From JACMNW01 sp031406155 (lineage in GTDB: Bacteria; Pseudomonadota; Alphaproteobacteria; Rhodobacterales; Rhodobacteraceae), in the NCBI GenBank assembly GCA_031406155.1, contig JANOGW010000015.1, positions 1 to 64,000 on the forward strand: 64,000 nt of DNA, written 5' to 3'. The notes below the pieces were generated by a model. It did not search any database. It was given only the letters and a program-made list of their open reading frames with translations, and was not told where the DNA came from. Each line of letters opens with the position of its first letter. Position 1 is the first letter of the stretch. Below are positions 1-9,083 of this stretch, in pieces. The position numbers were made by a program, and so were the translations under genes.

Positions 1-1
1 C

Positions 2-79
2 AATGCGACGCTGCTGACGTGCGACGCCCATTTCGAAGGGCTGCCCGGCGTGACACTGGTCCAGAAAATCACGACCTGA
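2..79 (+). CDS. C-terminal end of a PIN-domain (VapC-like) protein, partial
   Basis: The window opens inside an open frame that ends at a TGA at 77-79. Its last 25 residues (NATLLTCDAHFEGLPGVTLV and five more) match the usual end of type II toxin PIN nucleases, in which the last acidic residue lies in a T-x-D-x-H-F-x-x-L-P pattern. The start, the catalytic N-terminus and any antitoxin gene lie outside the window. The frame overlaps the beginning of the metal ATPase reading frame by about 60 bases. The call rests on a short tail only. Confidence 0.55.
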   Translation, partial: NATLLTCDAHFEGLPGVTLVQKITT

Positions 80-2046
80 ACCGGTTCTGGGTGGCGCTGG
101 TCTTCACCATCCCGATTTTCATCTTTTCGCCGATGGCCGGAATGTTCAAAGCCCCGCCACCGCCGTTCGGGCTGCGGCTGGATGTCTGGCTGCTGATCCT
201 TGGCAGTGCCGCCGTGCTTTATCCAAGCTGGCCGTTTTTCGTGGCCGCAGTGCGGGCGCTGCGCAATGGCGTGCTGAACATGGCGGTGCTGGTCGTGTTG
301 TCGGTTGGCACCGGCTTTGTGTTCAGCGTCGCCTCAGTTCTGTTCTTTCCGGGCGTGCAGTTTTTTGAGGCGGTCGCTGTCCTGCTGGTTTTCATCCTGC
401 TGGGCCATTGGCTTGAAATGCGCGCCCGCGCTGGCGCGTCCGAAGCGATCCGGGCCCTGCTCGACCTTGCGCCGCCCAAGGCGAATGTGTTGCGCAACGG
501 CGTGGAAGTAGAAGTTTCCACCGCGGAAGTGCTGGCGGGCGAAATCGTGGTGATCCGCCCCGGCAACAAGATCCCCGTCGATGGCGATGTGACCGAAGGC
601 ACTTCACTGGTCGACGAATCCATGCTGTCCGGCGAGTCGATGCCGGTGAACAAGGCCCCCGGCAGTCAGGTGTTCGGCGCCACGATCAACAAAAGCGGTA
701 CTTTTCAATACCGCGCCACCAAGGTCGGCGCTGATACCGCGCTGGCTCAGATCGTCAAGCTGGTGCAAGAGGCGCAGAATTCCAAGGCTCCGGCGCAACT
801 TCTGGCCGACCGGGCCTCACAATGGCTGGTGCTGGTGGCCATCGTGGTCGGGCTCGCGACCTTCGCGGTCTGGTACTGGTGGCTGGCCGCACCCCTGTTG
901 TTCGCCGTGACCCTAACGATCACCGTGTTCGTCATCGCCTGCCCCGATGCGCTGGGCCTTGCCACGCCGATGGCGGTGATGGTCGGCACCGGGCTGGGCG
1001 CGATGAACGGCATCCTGTTCAAGAATGCCAGCGCGCTGGAAGACGCCACCAAGCTTGATGTGATCATCTTCGACAAGACCGGAACGCTGACGATGGGTCA
1101 GCCGAAAGTCGTCGATGTGGTGCCTGCCGAGGGCCAAACCGCGGATGATGTGTTGCGGGCTGCGGCAGCGGTTGAACGCGGGTCGGATCACCCGTTGGCG
1201 GTTGCTGTGATCGAACGCAGCGCCGGGCTGGACATCCCGGCAGTGCAGTCATTCCTCAGTCTGGATGGTCGCGGCGCGCAGGCCGAAATCGGCGGAGCCC
1301 TGATCCACCTTGGCAACCGTCGCCTGATGGATGAGCAAAAGATCGACCTTGGACCGCTGGGCCCCCAAGCAGACCAGTTGAAAGGCGATGGACGGACTGT
1401 GGTGCATGTGGCGCAAGGCGGCAAGATCCTTGGCCTGATCGCCATCGCCGATGCGGTGCGCCCCAGTGCCAAGGCCGCTGTCGCCAAGCTGCGCGAACGT
1501 GGGGTGCAGGTGGCAATGCTGACCGGCGACAACGCCGGTACCGCCAAGCGGATTGCCGAAGAACTGGGCATCGACATCGTGCTGGCCGACGTGCTGCCGG
1601 GCCAAAAGGCCGACAAGGTCAAGGAGTTGCAGGCGCAGGGCAAAAAGGTCGGCATGGTCGGCGACGGGGTGAATGACGCGCCCGCCCTGACCCAAGCCGA
1701 TGTCGGCTTTGCCATTGGAGCTGGCACCGATGTGGCAATGGAAAGTGCTGACGTCGTGCTGATGAAAAGCGACCCCTATGATGTGGTGGGGGCCATCGTG
1801 CTGTCGCGCGCCACCCTGCGCAAGATGCACCAGAACCTGTTTTGGGCCGTGGCCTATAACGTCGTGGCCTTCCCGGCAGCTGCGGGTGTGTTTTTCCCCT
1901 ATGTCGTCAGCCCCGAGGTTGCGGCGCTGGCGATGTCGGGCAGTTCCGCATTGGTCGCCGTCAACGCGCTGCTATTGAAACGCACCCGGCTTGAAGGGAT
2001 CGCCAAAGCCACCATCCGCACGCAGTCGGCGACGGCTTTGGCGTAG
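19..2046 (+). CDS. P1B-type heavy-metal (copper-type) transporting ATPase lacking an N-terminal metal-binding region
   Basis: Inner-membrane pump expected to export Cu or a related metal at the cost of ATP. All eight membrane segments of a P1B pump are visible, with the actuator LSGES loop, phosphorylation motif DKTGT (Asp about residue 352), the SDHP nucleotide-site motif and GDGVNDAP hinge. The ion-site motif in the sixth membrane helix is CPD (about residues 308-310) rather than the common CPC or CPH. The family normally has a His-rich or HMA N-terminal region; here the first membrane helix begins about 25 residues from the GTG at 19. There is no ribosome-binding site before 19 and the frame overlaps a PIN gene tail, so the true start is uncertain (GTG 91 is an alternative) and the N-terminus may have been lost by recombination. 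CopB-like is the likeliest subtype. Confidence 0.85.
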   Translation: MRRPFRRAARRDTGPENHDLNRFWVALVFTIPIFIFSPMAGMFKAPPPPFGLRLDVWLLILGSAAVLYPSWPFFVAAVRALRNGVLNMAVLVVLSVGTGFVFSVASVLFFPGVQFFEAVAVLLVFILLGHWLEMRARAGASEAIRALLDLAPPKANVLRNGVEVEVSTAEVLAGEIVVIRPGNKIPVDGDVTEGTSLVDESMLSGESMPVNKAPGSQVFGATINKSGTFQYRATKVGADTALAQIVKLVQEAQNSKAPAQLLADRASQWLVLVAIVVGLATFAVWYWWLAAPLLFAVTLTITVFVIACPDALGLATPMAVMVGTGLGAMNGILFKNASALEDATKLDVIIFDKTGTLTMGQPKVVDVVPAEGQTADDVLRAAAAVERGSDHPLAVAVIERSAGLDIPAVQSFLSLDGRGAQAEIGGALIHLGNRRLMDEQKIDLGPLGPQADQLKGDGRTVVHVAQGGKILGLIAIADAVRPSAKAAVAKLRERGVQVAMLTGDNAGTAKRIAEELGIDIVLADVLPGQKADKVKELQAQGKKVGMVGDGVNDAPALTQADVGFAIGAGTDVAMESADVVLMKSDPYDVVGAIVLSRATLRKMHQNLFWAVAYNVVAFPAAAGVFFPYVVSPEVAALAMSGSSALVAVNALLLKRTRLEGIAKATIRTQSATALA

Positions 2047-2124
2047 TGGCAGATTTCCAGGCGATCAGCCGCATAGGTCGCCCGTCGGAACCGCGAAATG
2101 ACACAAACAAGAAAGGCTTCCATC

Positions 2125-3216
2125 ATGCACATCGACACCCAGCCAAACCCGTTCTCCAACCGAACCGGCGCAGGCCTCTTTCTGACGCTTGCAACCGTTG
2201 CGCTGACCTTGGGCAACCCAGCTGTAGCACAGACACTTGCGCCTGGTTTGACCAGCGGCGCGGTGTTTACCGCCGACGAATACGGCTCCACCATCAGCCA
2301 GATCGATCTGAGCAGCGGCACTGTCACCACCGTTCCGGCGACAATTGAGCCGCATAACATTCAGATTTCGCCGGATGGATCACTGCTGCTTGCCGTCGGC
2401 CTGCCGCCGGATCTTGCCGAAGAATCCACCGACCAGTCTTCTGGCGGTGGCATGGCGGGCATGGACGTGCTGGGCGAGGTTGTGCTGTTCGATCCACATC
2501 ATATGACGTCAGGTCCGGTTGCGCGGATTGCGGTGGGGATGCATCCCGCCCATGTGATCACCGACCTTGCCGGAAAGCGCGCCTTCGTCACCAACGCCGA
2601 AGACGATACGCTTAGCGTCATCGACCTTACCTCGCGCATGGTGATTGCCACGGTGGCCACCGGTGACTATCCGCACGGTGAACGCCTAAGCCCGGACGGG
2701 CACGAGATCATGGTTGCCAACGTGCAAAGCGGCACGGTTTCGGTGATTGACACCGAAACGCTGCAAGAAGTCGCCAGTATTCCGGTTGGCATAACGCCAG
2801 TGCAAGTGGGGTTCACCCCAGACGGCAGCCTTGTCTATGTGTCGCTGCGCGATGCAAACCAGGTGGCGGTGGTTGACGTGAAAGCCAGAAAGCTGGTTGC
2901 GACTGTCGATGTCGGCCGCAATCCCATTCAGGTTTTCGCCACGCCGGACAGCCGCTTTGTCTATGTGGCCAATCAGGGCACCGAGGCCAACCCCGACAAC
3001 ACCGTTTCGGTTATCGACGTAGCGACGAACAAAGTGATGGCGACGATTCCGACCGGACGCGGTGCGCATGGCGTGGTTGTCAGCCGCGACGGCACGACCG
3101 TCTTTGTGTCCAACATCATTGACGCAACCGTTTCCGCAATCGACGTTGCAACGCAAACCGTGATCGCCACGATCCCGGTCGGCAAGGGGCCGAACGGCAT
3201 CACTTATCTGCCCTGA
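2125..3216 (+). CDS. Exported YVTN-family beta-propeller protein
   Basis: A 363-residue protein with a signal peptide (hydrophobic stretch ending VA-Q about residue 35) followed by repeated blades with the YVTN/VFVSN, SVIDVAT and VIATIPVG signatures typical of YncE-like surface or periplasmic seven-bladed propellers. The ATG at 2125 has AGAAAGG eight bases upstream; an in-frame ATG at 2098 would add nine residues without a clear ribosome site. It directly follows the metal ATPase on the same strand (78-base gap) and could be cotranscribed. A blade insertion near residue 110 is rich in Gly and Met. Relatives are found near nitrite, copper and methylamine genes, but the ligand is not known. Confidence 0.8.
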   Translation: MHIDTQPNPFSNRTGAGLFLTLATVALTLGNPAVAQTLAPGLTSGAVFTADEYGSTISQIDLSSGTVTTVPATIEPHNIQISPDGSLLLAVGLPPDLAEESTDQSSGGGMAGMDVLGEVVLFDPHHMTSGPVARIAVGMHPAHVITDLAGKRAFVTNAEDDTLSVIDLTSRMVIATVATGDYPHGERLSPDGHEIMVANVQSGTVSVIDTETLQEVASIPVGITPVQVGFTPDGSLVYVSLRDANQVAVVDVKARKLVATVDVGRNPIQVFATPDSRFVYVANQGTEANPDNTVSVIDVATNKVMATIPTGRGAHGVVVSRDGTTVFVSNIIDATVSAIDVATQTVIATIPVGKGPNGITYLP

Positions 3217-3316
3217 AAATTTTTGCCTGCACGCCGCGACCATCGGCACGCGCGGCGTGCGAACTTCCCGACATCCGCAAATTGGCAATGCCGCGTCAGA
3301 TATTCAAAGGATGCAG

Positions 3317-4123
3317 ATGATGAGCAAGAAATCGAAAAAGGTCACCGAGACCAAGAACGCCGTTGTCGAACCAGAAGACTACAAATCAGCCCTGAACGGA
3401 TTGCAGATCGAACTGGTCAAGTTGCAAAGGCATCTGATCAGGAACAATCTTCGGATATTGATCCTTTTCGAGGGCCGCGATGCCTCGGGCAAGGATGGGG
3501 TAGTCAAGCGCATCACCGAATATCTCAGCCCGCGCGACACCCGCGTTGTCGCTCTTGGCAAACCGTCAGACCGCGACACGCATTCGTGGTATTTCCAGCG
3601 CTATGTCGCTGAACTGCCTGCGACCGGTGAAATGGTCCTGATGAACCGCAGCTGGTACAACCGTGCGGGTGTGGAAAAGGTGATGGGGTTTTGCACCAAG
3701 CCTGAGCATGAGGAGTTCATGCAATCCGTCCTGCCGTTCGAGCGGTTACTGGTCAGGTCAGGCACGCAGGTGTTCAAATACTACCTCGACATCTCGAAAC
3801 CCGAACAGAAACGCCGCCTGCACAATCGCCGCGTCGATCCGCTCAAGCAATGGAAGGTCAGCCCTATCGACAAGACGGCGCTGCGGCATTGGGATGACTA
3901 TTCGGTGGCGCGCAACGAAATGCTCGCACGCACGCATAGTGACGATCTGCCGTGGTATGTGGTGCGGGCCGATGACAAGAAACTGGCACGGCTGCGCGTG
4001 ATCCGCCATCTGATGTCGCGCGTCGATTGCCCTGACAAGGATAAGCATCTGGCGGAACCCGACCTCGAAATCGTGTTCGGCTATGCCGAAGAGCATCTAC
4101 AAAGCGGTGCCATTGCGCCATGA
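3317..4123 (+). CDS. ppk2: Polyphosphate kinase 2 (PPK2)
   Basis: Cytoplasmic kinase that moves phosphate between polyphosphate and nucleotides. Visible are the Walker A variant GRDASGKDG, the lid region with RVVALGKPSDRD and the Walker B stretch MNRSWYNR, all in the family order, within about 268 residues, a usual single-domain PPK2 length. AAAGG lies just upstream of three clustered ATG codons (3311, 3317, 3320); 3317 has the better spacing. The gene sits between the propeller gene and an ATP-grasp-like gene. Polyphosphate metabolism is often tied to metal tolerance, which fits the region, but the link is inferred. Confidence 0.92.
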   Translation: MMSKKSKKVTETKNAVVEPEDYKSALNGLQIELVKLQRHLIRNNLRILILFEGRDASGKDGVVKRITEYLSPRDTRVVALGKPSDRDTHSWYFQRYVAELPATGEMVLMNRSWYNRAGVEKVMGFCTKPEHEEFMQSVLPFERLLVRSGTQVFKYYLDISKPEQKRRLHNRRVDPLKQWKVSPIDKTALRHWDDYSVARNEMLARTHSDDLPWYVVRADDKKLARLRVIRHLMSRVDCPDKDKHLAEPDLEIVFGYAEEHLQSGAIAP

Positions 4124-4275
4124 TCTTGCATCGGCCACGGTGATGATCGGCGCAAGAATGCTAGGGTCTTGGGTTTCATGGCGCTGGCCTTCGTAGTCGG
4201 GGTGACGTAGCGCTCGCGCGTGACTGGCAGCGCTGCAGGTGCGACATCTGATGCCCCGGCCGCAAAGGACAACAT

Positions 4276-5565
4276 ATGACTGAACCAGTTCAGACTGATA
4301 CCCATAGCACGTCGGAGTTTGCTCCGGATCAACTCAACCAGACCTGTTTTTGCATCACGCTCGACCAAAGCGAACTGGCACGGGCGCTGGACGCGGCTTC
4401 CGGCGAGCCGGGGTTTCAGGCCCGCATCGCTTTAAATCAGCCTCACCTGTTTTCCAATGTGCCGGTGTTTCTGCTAGCAAGCGCCCTGCGTGCCATGCAG
4501 GACATTGTCGCGGCCATTGAACAGGTGGCGCAAATCCCGGCCTACAAGGCGGCCGTTCTGGGCTGGGCACCCGCAATTGCCCAAATAGACCATGGGCCAC
4601 AGGGGGCGCTGATGGGCTATGATTTTCACCTGTCCGACGAAAGCCCAAAACTGATCGAGGTGAACACGAACGCCGGTGGCGCATTTCTGAACGCACTGTT
4701 GGCACTGGCGCAGACGCTGTGCTGCGCCGGGCGGGTGCAGGTCGCGGATGACAGCCTTGCCGCCAGGTTCGAGGCCGCTGTGATCATGATGTTTCGCGCC
4801 GAATGGCAGCGGCAGCGCAATACAGCCCGGCTGCGCCGCATTGCCATTGTCGATGACGCACCCAAGGATCAATATCTTTATCCCGAATTCGTACTGGCCC
4901 AGCAGATGTTGGCACGCCACGGTATCGACACGGTGATCTGCGACCCGCAGGCGCTGACCTTTCGCGACGGCGGGCTTTGGCTGGACAATCTGCCGGTTGA
5001 TCTGGTCTACAATCGTCTGGTGGATTTCACGCTGTCCGAGCCGCACCATGCGGTCTTGCAAGATGCGTACCAGACGGGTGCTGCGGTGGTCACACCGAAT
5101 CCGCACAACCACGCGCTTCTGGCACATAAGCGCAATCTGACCTTACTGTCAGACCCTGCCGCTCTTGCCGCGATGGGCGTGTCGGCAGCGCTGGCCGCGC
5201 GATTTCAGTCCATCCCGAAGACGCGGATGGTCACGCCGGAAAACGCCGATGCGCTATGGCAGGCCCGGCGTCAGCTGTTCTTCAAACCAGTCTCGGGGCA
5301 TGGCGGCAAGGCGGTCTACCGGGGAGAGAAGCTGACGAAATCGGTCTGGGCCGAAATCACAAGCGCCGATTATGTAGCACAAACATTGGCAGCACCCAGC
5401 CAGCGGATGATCCGGCTGGACGGCGTGCCGACCGCGCGCAAGGTCGATGTGCGGCTCTACACCTATGACGCCAAACCGCTGCTGGTAGCCGCGCGGATCT
5501 ATCAGGGCCAGACCACGAATTTCCGAACTCCCGGCGGCGGATTTGCGCCGGTTCTCATCCTCTGA
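4276..5565 (+). CDS. ATP-grasp-like protein of unknown substrate
   Basis: A 429-residue cytoplasmic protein with a good ribosome site (AAAGGAC, 8 bases before ATG). The N-terminal half carries DFHLS-D-x-P-KLIEVNTNAGG, the middle a Rossmann-like stretch IAIVDDAP...LYPEF and VDLVYNRLVDF, and the C-terminal half FFKPVSGHGGKAVYRGEKLT, which resembles the lysine-and-glycine ATP-binding strand of ATP-grasp ligases. The arrangement resembles preATP-grasp plus ATP-grasp proteins related to glutathione synthetase folds. No known product can be assigned. It follows ppk2 at a 150-base gap that holds no other gene. Confidence 0.55.
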   Translation: MTEPVQTDTHSTSEFAPDQLNQTCFCITLDQSELARALDAASGEPGFQARIALNQPHLFSNVPVFLLASALRAMQDIVAAIEQVAQIPAYKAAVLGWAPAIAQIDHGPQGALMGYDFHLSDESPKLIEVNTNAGGAFLNALLALAQTLCCAGRVQVADDSLAARFEAAVIMMFRAEWQRQRNTARLRRIAIVDDAPKDQYLYPEFVLAQQMLARHGIDTVICDPQALTFRDGGLWLDNLPVDLVYNRLVDFTLSEPHHAVLQDAYQTGAAVVTPNPHNHALLAHKRNLTLLSDPAALAAMGVSAALAARFQSIPKTRMVTPENADALWQARRQLFFKPVSGHGGKAVYRGEKLTKSVWAEITSADYVAQTLAAPSQRMIRLDGVPTARKVDVRLYTYDAKPLLVAARIYQGQTTNFRTPGGGFAPVLIL

Positions 5566-5614
5566 CCTCTCTTTTGAAGAAAAAAGACAGACCCCTTCGC
5601 TGCTTGCCCCTCCA

Positions 5615-6147
5615 TTAGAGGGGCGGGCCATGAAATGTGATTGTGACTCGCGTCCGTGGCCTTTGCAGAGTAGCCCACCAGATATCGTCAACAGGTAAAG
5701 CTTCAAGAGGAGTGAGCCGCCGCTTGCGCCATTCGGTGCGGATGGCGAGGGCCAACAAGATTAGCCCAAGTGCGGTGACTGTCGGGCGGATAGGGTCGAA
5801 CCAGCGCATCAAGGCATCGCCGCAAAAGATGAACATCAAGACCTTGTTGCAGGTGGGACAGGCGATTCCCAGGAACGACGCGATGCTGCCAAACCCGGCC
5901 TTTTGGGTCGAACAGCTTGACTGCCTGATCGCGGCAAATATCCGGCCAGACTGGCGAACATGAAAAGCGACTGAAGTTCCCATCCTTCAATCGGCGTCAT
6001 TCTTGTGAAGAACGGATTGCGCCATACCGGCGTGATCGTGCCCATCGCGGCAAAACTGAATGTTGCGATCAGAATTCCGCGTATGATCTCATGCGGATCG
6101 TGACGGGCAAAATGCGCTGCAAGCTGATTGGTCAGGCCCATTTCCAT
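5615..6147 (-). pseudogene. Frameshifted four-helix membrane protein gene
   Basis: Two overlapping minus-strand frames together make one plausible protein. The first (from ATG 6147) reads MTPIEGWELQSLFMFASLAG and then loses sense near 5945; the second picks up around 5948 with IFAAIRQSSCSTQKAGFGSI, a CPTCNK motif, several hydrophobic helices and a charged tail ending near 5615. A single-base indel at about 5935-5950 would restore one frame of roughly 175 residues. Intact relatives with the same WxxPFF-xRMTP and ASFLGIACPxCNK pattern occur beside cytochrome and copper genes; function unknown. A sequencing error is the alternative to true inactivation. Confidence 0.6.
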
Positions 6148-6150
6148 CCC

Positions 6151-6579
6151 CTATTCCGCCGCGAAAAGCACTTCGGCGAATTCATCGCCGTAGCCGACGT
6201 TCATGATCCACATGCCTGCCATAGGTATCTTGCCTTGGCTTCGCCACGCCCCGGGACCGACCAGTTCAAGGGGTTGATCGAACCCATCCATGTGCATGGT
6301 GGCCATCGACAAGTTCACTTCTGGGGGCATGGTGGATGGGATGTTCGAAGTGGAACCCGGCGAGAACTGAATTTCGATACGGTAGGCAAGGTCGCCCAAA
6401 ACATAAACTTGCGCCTCGATCAGACCATCCGCGAGTTGTTCTGAAAGCGTGGCGGCGGGCTGGTCTGCTCGCGGGTCAGGCTCAGACTGCGGCCCAGAGC
6501 GAAGCGCGCCCCAAGCGAACAAGGCCGCAAATGCAAGCATCGGAAGCACAAACAGGGCGCTGGCGATTTTAATCAACAT
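6151..6579 (-). CDS. Membrane-anchored FixH/YtkA-like protein
   Basis: A 142-residue protein with one N-terminal membrane helix (residues 4-27), a short charged linker and a periplasmic beta-rich domain ending in the pattern MDGFD-x-PLEL-x-GPG-x-W-x-x-x-GKIPMAGMW, which resembles the FixH/YtkA-like domain. Such proteins accompany cytochrome and copper maturation genes. It overlaps the 3' end of the diheme cytochrome pseudogene by 11 bases and precedes the frameshifted membrane protein gene, so it lies in the same minus-strand operon running from 9050 down to 5615. Confidence 0.55.
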   Translation of the reverse strand: MLIKIASALFVLPMLAFAALFAWGALRSGPQSEPDPRADQPAATLSEQLADGLIEAQVYVLGDLAYRIEIQFSPGSTSNIPSTMPPEVNLSMATMHMDGFDQPLELVGPGAWRSQGKIPMAGMWIMNVGYGDEFAEVLFAAE

Positions 6580-7546
6580 TCATTTGCATCCCTGGTGTGT
6601 GGACCATTCCTGCCATGCCCGCATCCGCGACAGGCGTGCCCGAAGGGGCCGGGGTGCCGCCGGGTTGATCGAGCAAGTAAGTGGTGATCGCTTCTCTGTC
6701 GGCTTCATCCAGAAACGAGGTTCCGGCCTGCACGACTTCGGCCATGCCGCCGCCGAACACATCGCCGTCAGGCATCACTCCAGTGCGCAAGGCATAGGCC
6801 ATGTTGGCCACCGTCCAGCCTTTGGCCGCAAGATCGGCGGCAAGAATAGGTGGCGCTTTGCTGCCGCCCGGCAAATTGTCATTGCCCGCCAGCGCCTCGC
6901 TTTCCTTCAGGCCGCCCATCATATTTCGTCCTGTGCGACAGGCCGCACAATGCGCGGGTCTGGTGACCAGTTGCTGCCCTCGGTTCCACTCGGTGCTTTG
7001 CCCCATAACCGGTGAGATCTTCGCAGGCGACATGAAGGCCGCGCGCCACAGCTTCAGACCCTATCGCAGATTGAACGGAAAGCTGACGTCACTTTCGGAA
7101 GCCGCCACCGATACGGGTGGCACGGTCTGGATGGCCGCCCAGAGATCGGCTACATCCTGATCCGACAGATCGGCGTAGAACTCGTACGGGAAGGCAGGAT
7201 AGTAGGCTTTGCCATCCGGTCGGACCCCTTGCCGCAAGGCGACCGCGAACTGGTCCAAAGTCCAGTCGCCAATTCCATAAACTGGATCAGGGGTGATGTT
7301 CGGCGGTACGAAACTGCCAAACGGCGTATCAAGCGGCGCTCCACCCGAAAGGGCAGCACCGCCTGCGGCCGCATTTGTGTGGCAAGCGACGCAACCACCT
7401 GACCGCGCCAGGTAAGCCCCCCGATAAGCATCGCCTGCCAACATGCCTAAGTGAACCGGTTCAGCGATGGGCCAACTTGCTATAATGGCAATGCCGACAA
7501 ACCCCATCGCGCCAAAGGCAACGGTCGTCCGAATAAGCCCACGCAT
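6569..7546 (-). pseudogene. Diheme cytochrome c gene broken by an in-frame amber codon and a lost heme ligand
   Basis: Reading the minus strand from ATG 7546 (AAAGGG upstream) gives a membrane-anchored cytochrome c domain with heme motif CVACH. The frame stops at TAG (7061-7063) right after FPFNLR, yet the same frame continues without another stop through GLKLWRAAFMSPAK and into a second cytochrome domain down to 6569. In that domain the heme motif reads CAACR: the codon at 6935-6937 is CGC (Arg) where CAC (His) is expected. The whole, about 325 residues, matches the two-domain layout of diheme cytochromes that pass electrons in periplasmic dehydrogenase chains. Two independent defects argue for a true pseudogene, although the first domain could still be made alone. 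Confidence 0.8.
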
Positions 7547-7547
7547 G

Positions 7548-8210
7548 TCAGTTGCCCTTTCGGTACAGGGAATGGCAGGACGCACAGGTCTGGCTGATCC
7601 GCTCGAACACATCGTCTGCGGCCGTTACTTCAAAGTCGATTCCGGTGAATTTTCCATCCGCCATCGGTGCGGCAATCGTGGCCGGAGATTGATCAGCGCG
7701 CGCGACAAGGCCCATCAACTCTTCAACCGTGAAAGTTTCGGGCGACACTTCCATTGGCATTGTGGCGCCGTCCATGCTTGGCATGCCCGCCATCTCGTCC
7801 GACGACGATGCAGGTGCCGCAATTGGCGCTGGCACATCGAGCCCGTTGACGGCGGCTATATCCAAACCTTCGGCATAGAGCCGCAATTCCTCGGACAAGG
7901 CCTCAAAGCGCGCCCAGTCGCCCCAGATTTCGGGTTTGGCGAAAGAAGATGCCGGGATCGGCTCTTCGGGGAACAAGCGCGCCATGTTGTCGCCCGCGTG
8001 GCTTTTCAGCACGGTCGCTGCGTCCCGCACTGTCCATTCGTCGTAGGGGACCTGCCCCTGCATCATCGGTGCCAGATCCTTCATGACGTCGCGCATCGCG
8101 GACATGCCCATCATGCGTTCCATCACAACGCCCGTGGCCCCGTTGTGCGCCAATGCCGCCGCCCCAAACGACGATAGGGCTATTGCGCCCAATATTTTGT
8201 TTTTGAACAT
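7548..8210 (-). CDS. Cytochrome c-prime-like (class II) heme protein
   Basis: A 220-residue exported protein: signal peptide ending in ALA-H near residue 22, a helical body typical of cytochrome c-prime (VMERMMGMSAMRDVMKDLAP at the start) and a C-terminal heme motif CASCH in SQTCASCHSLYRK. The central part (about residues 125-160) is a Met/Ser-rich insertion absent from standard 130-residue family members, suggestive of metal contact. It is cotranscribed with the downstream diheme cytochrome pseudogene, whose ATG lies one base past its stop. Confidence 0.8.
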   Translation of the reverse strand: MFKNKILGAIALSSFGAAALAHNGATGVVMERMMGMSAMRDVMKDLAPMMQGQVPYDEWTVRDAATVLKSHAGDNMARLFPEEPIPASSFAKPEIWGDWARFEALSEELRLYAEGLDIAAVNGLDVPAPIAAPASSSDEMAGMPSMDGATMPMEVSPETFTVEELMGLVARADQSPATIAAPMADGKFTGIDFEVTAADDVFERISQTCASCHSLYRKGN

Positions 8211-8265
8211 TATTCACCTGTCTGATTGCTGTCTTGGTCGGGCCGAAGGCCCAATCGGAACAACT

Positions 8266-8574
8266 TCAGACGCGGGGAGGAGGTGTATCAAACACGGGGT
8301 TGACGGCTGCCAGAAGGACGGCTTCCGGCGGCAGGAACCGCAGACGCTGCAACGCCTCCGCAGTCATCAGCGACACATCGGACGGCACCACGAACACGGT
8401 GCATGATGCGTAAGAGTGGCAGTTTGCGGGAACTTGGGACAATGCAGTGGCCGCAATCACAATCGTTTGGTGCGGTGCCTCATGCGCTTCGGCTACGGTC
8501 ACAGGGGACAGAACAAGCGTCAAAATCACCAGAAAAGTTGACAGAAAACTGCCAACCCTTCGGGTAAGACGCAT
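8266..8574 (-). CDS. Small exported protein of unknown function
   Basis: About 102 residues with a strong signal peptide (LSTFLVILTLVLSPVTVAEA) and a short mature part with two Cys residues in CHSYASC and a proline-rich end. ATG 8574 has GGGGAAAG eight bases upstream; an upstream GTG/ATG pair at 8598/8595 overlaps the stop of the preceding cytochrome gene and is an alternative start. I do not recognise a family. Its place inside a cytochrome operon suggests a periplasmic role. Confidence 0.55.
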   Translation of the reverse strand: MRLTRRVGSFLSTFLVILTLVLSPVTVAEAHEAPHQTIVIAATALSQVPANCHSYASCTVFVVPSDVSLMTAEALQRLRFLPPEAVLLAAVNPVFDTPPPRV

Positions 8575-8594
8575 GATCTGACTTTCCCCGCGCA

Positions 8595-9050
8595 TCACAT
8601 GATCCCGTTTTCGCGCTGCAACTCGCGGACGTAGAGAATGATTGCCGCGATTTCACCATCGGTCAGTTTCTGCTCCACGGGTAACATCGAACCATACGAC
8701 CAATGGTGCTGGCGCGCTCCATTGCGCACCGCAACAAGAAAAGCGGCATCGCCATGATGCGAGGGCTCGTAGATCTTGTGAACCAGTGGCGGTGCGATCC
8801 CGTCTTGCCCGGCAGCATTTGCCCCGTGGCACGACGCGCAAACCGCATCATAATATGTCTTACCGGTAGCGGCTTGCGCCGACAGCGTTGCAGGTAGATT
8901 TACCTCGACCAAAGCCGCGCCCGGTGTTGCCGTCGCACTCCCAACCGCTTTATTGGGTGAGCTGTCGGGCAAGTTGCGCGCAAAAAGCCAAGCCGTAGCA
9001 CCAGCAAGAGCAACGGCCAAGACTACTCCTGAGGTTTTTGTGATCTTCAT
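8595..9050 (-). CDS. Membrane-anchored class I cytochrome c
   Basis: A 151-residue protein: uncleaved N-terminal helix (residues 7-24), linker, then a single class I cytochrome c domain with CASCHG (about residues 71-76) and a distal methionine in YGSMLPVE. It would carry electrons on the periplasmic face of the inner membrane. It is the first gene of the minus-strand cytochrome operon running leftward to about 5615. Confidence 0.85.
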   Translation of the reverse strand: MKITKTSGVVLAVALAGATAWLFARNLPDSSPNKAVGSATATPGAALVEVNLPATLSAQAATGKTYYDAVCASCHGANAAGQDGIAPPLVHKIYEPSHHGDAAFLVAVRNGARQHHWSYGSMLPVEQKLTDGEIAAIILYVRELQRENGIM

Positions 9051-9083
9051 GCCTGCCCTCGCCCGTTCCGGGTCTATATTGTC

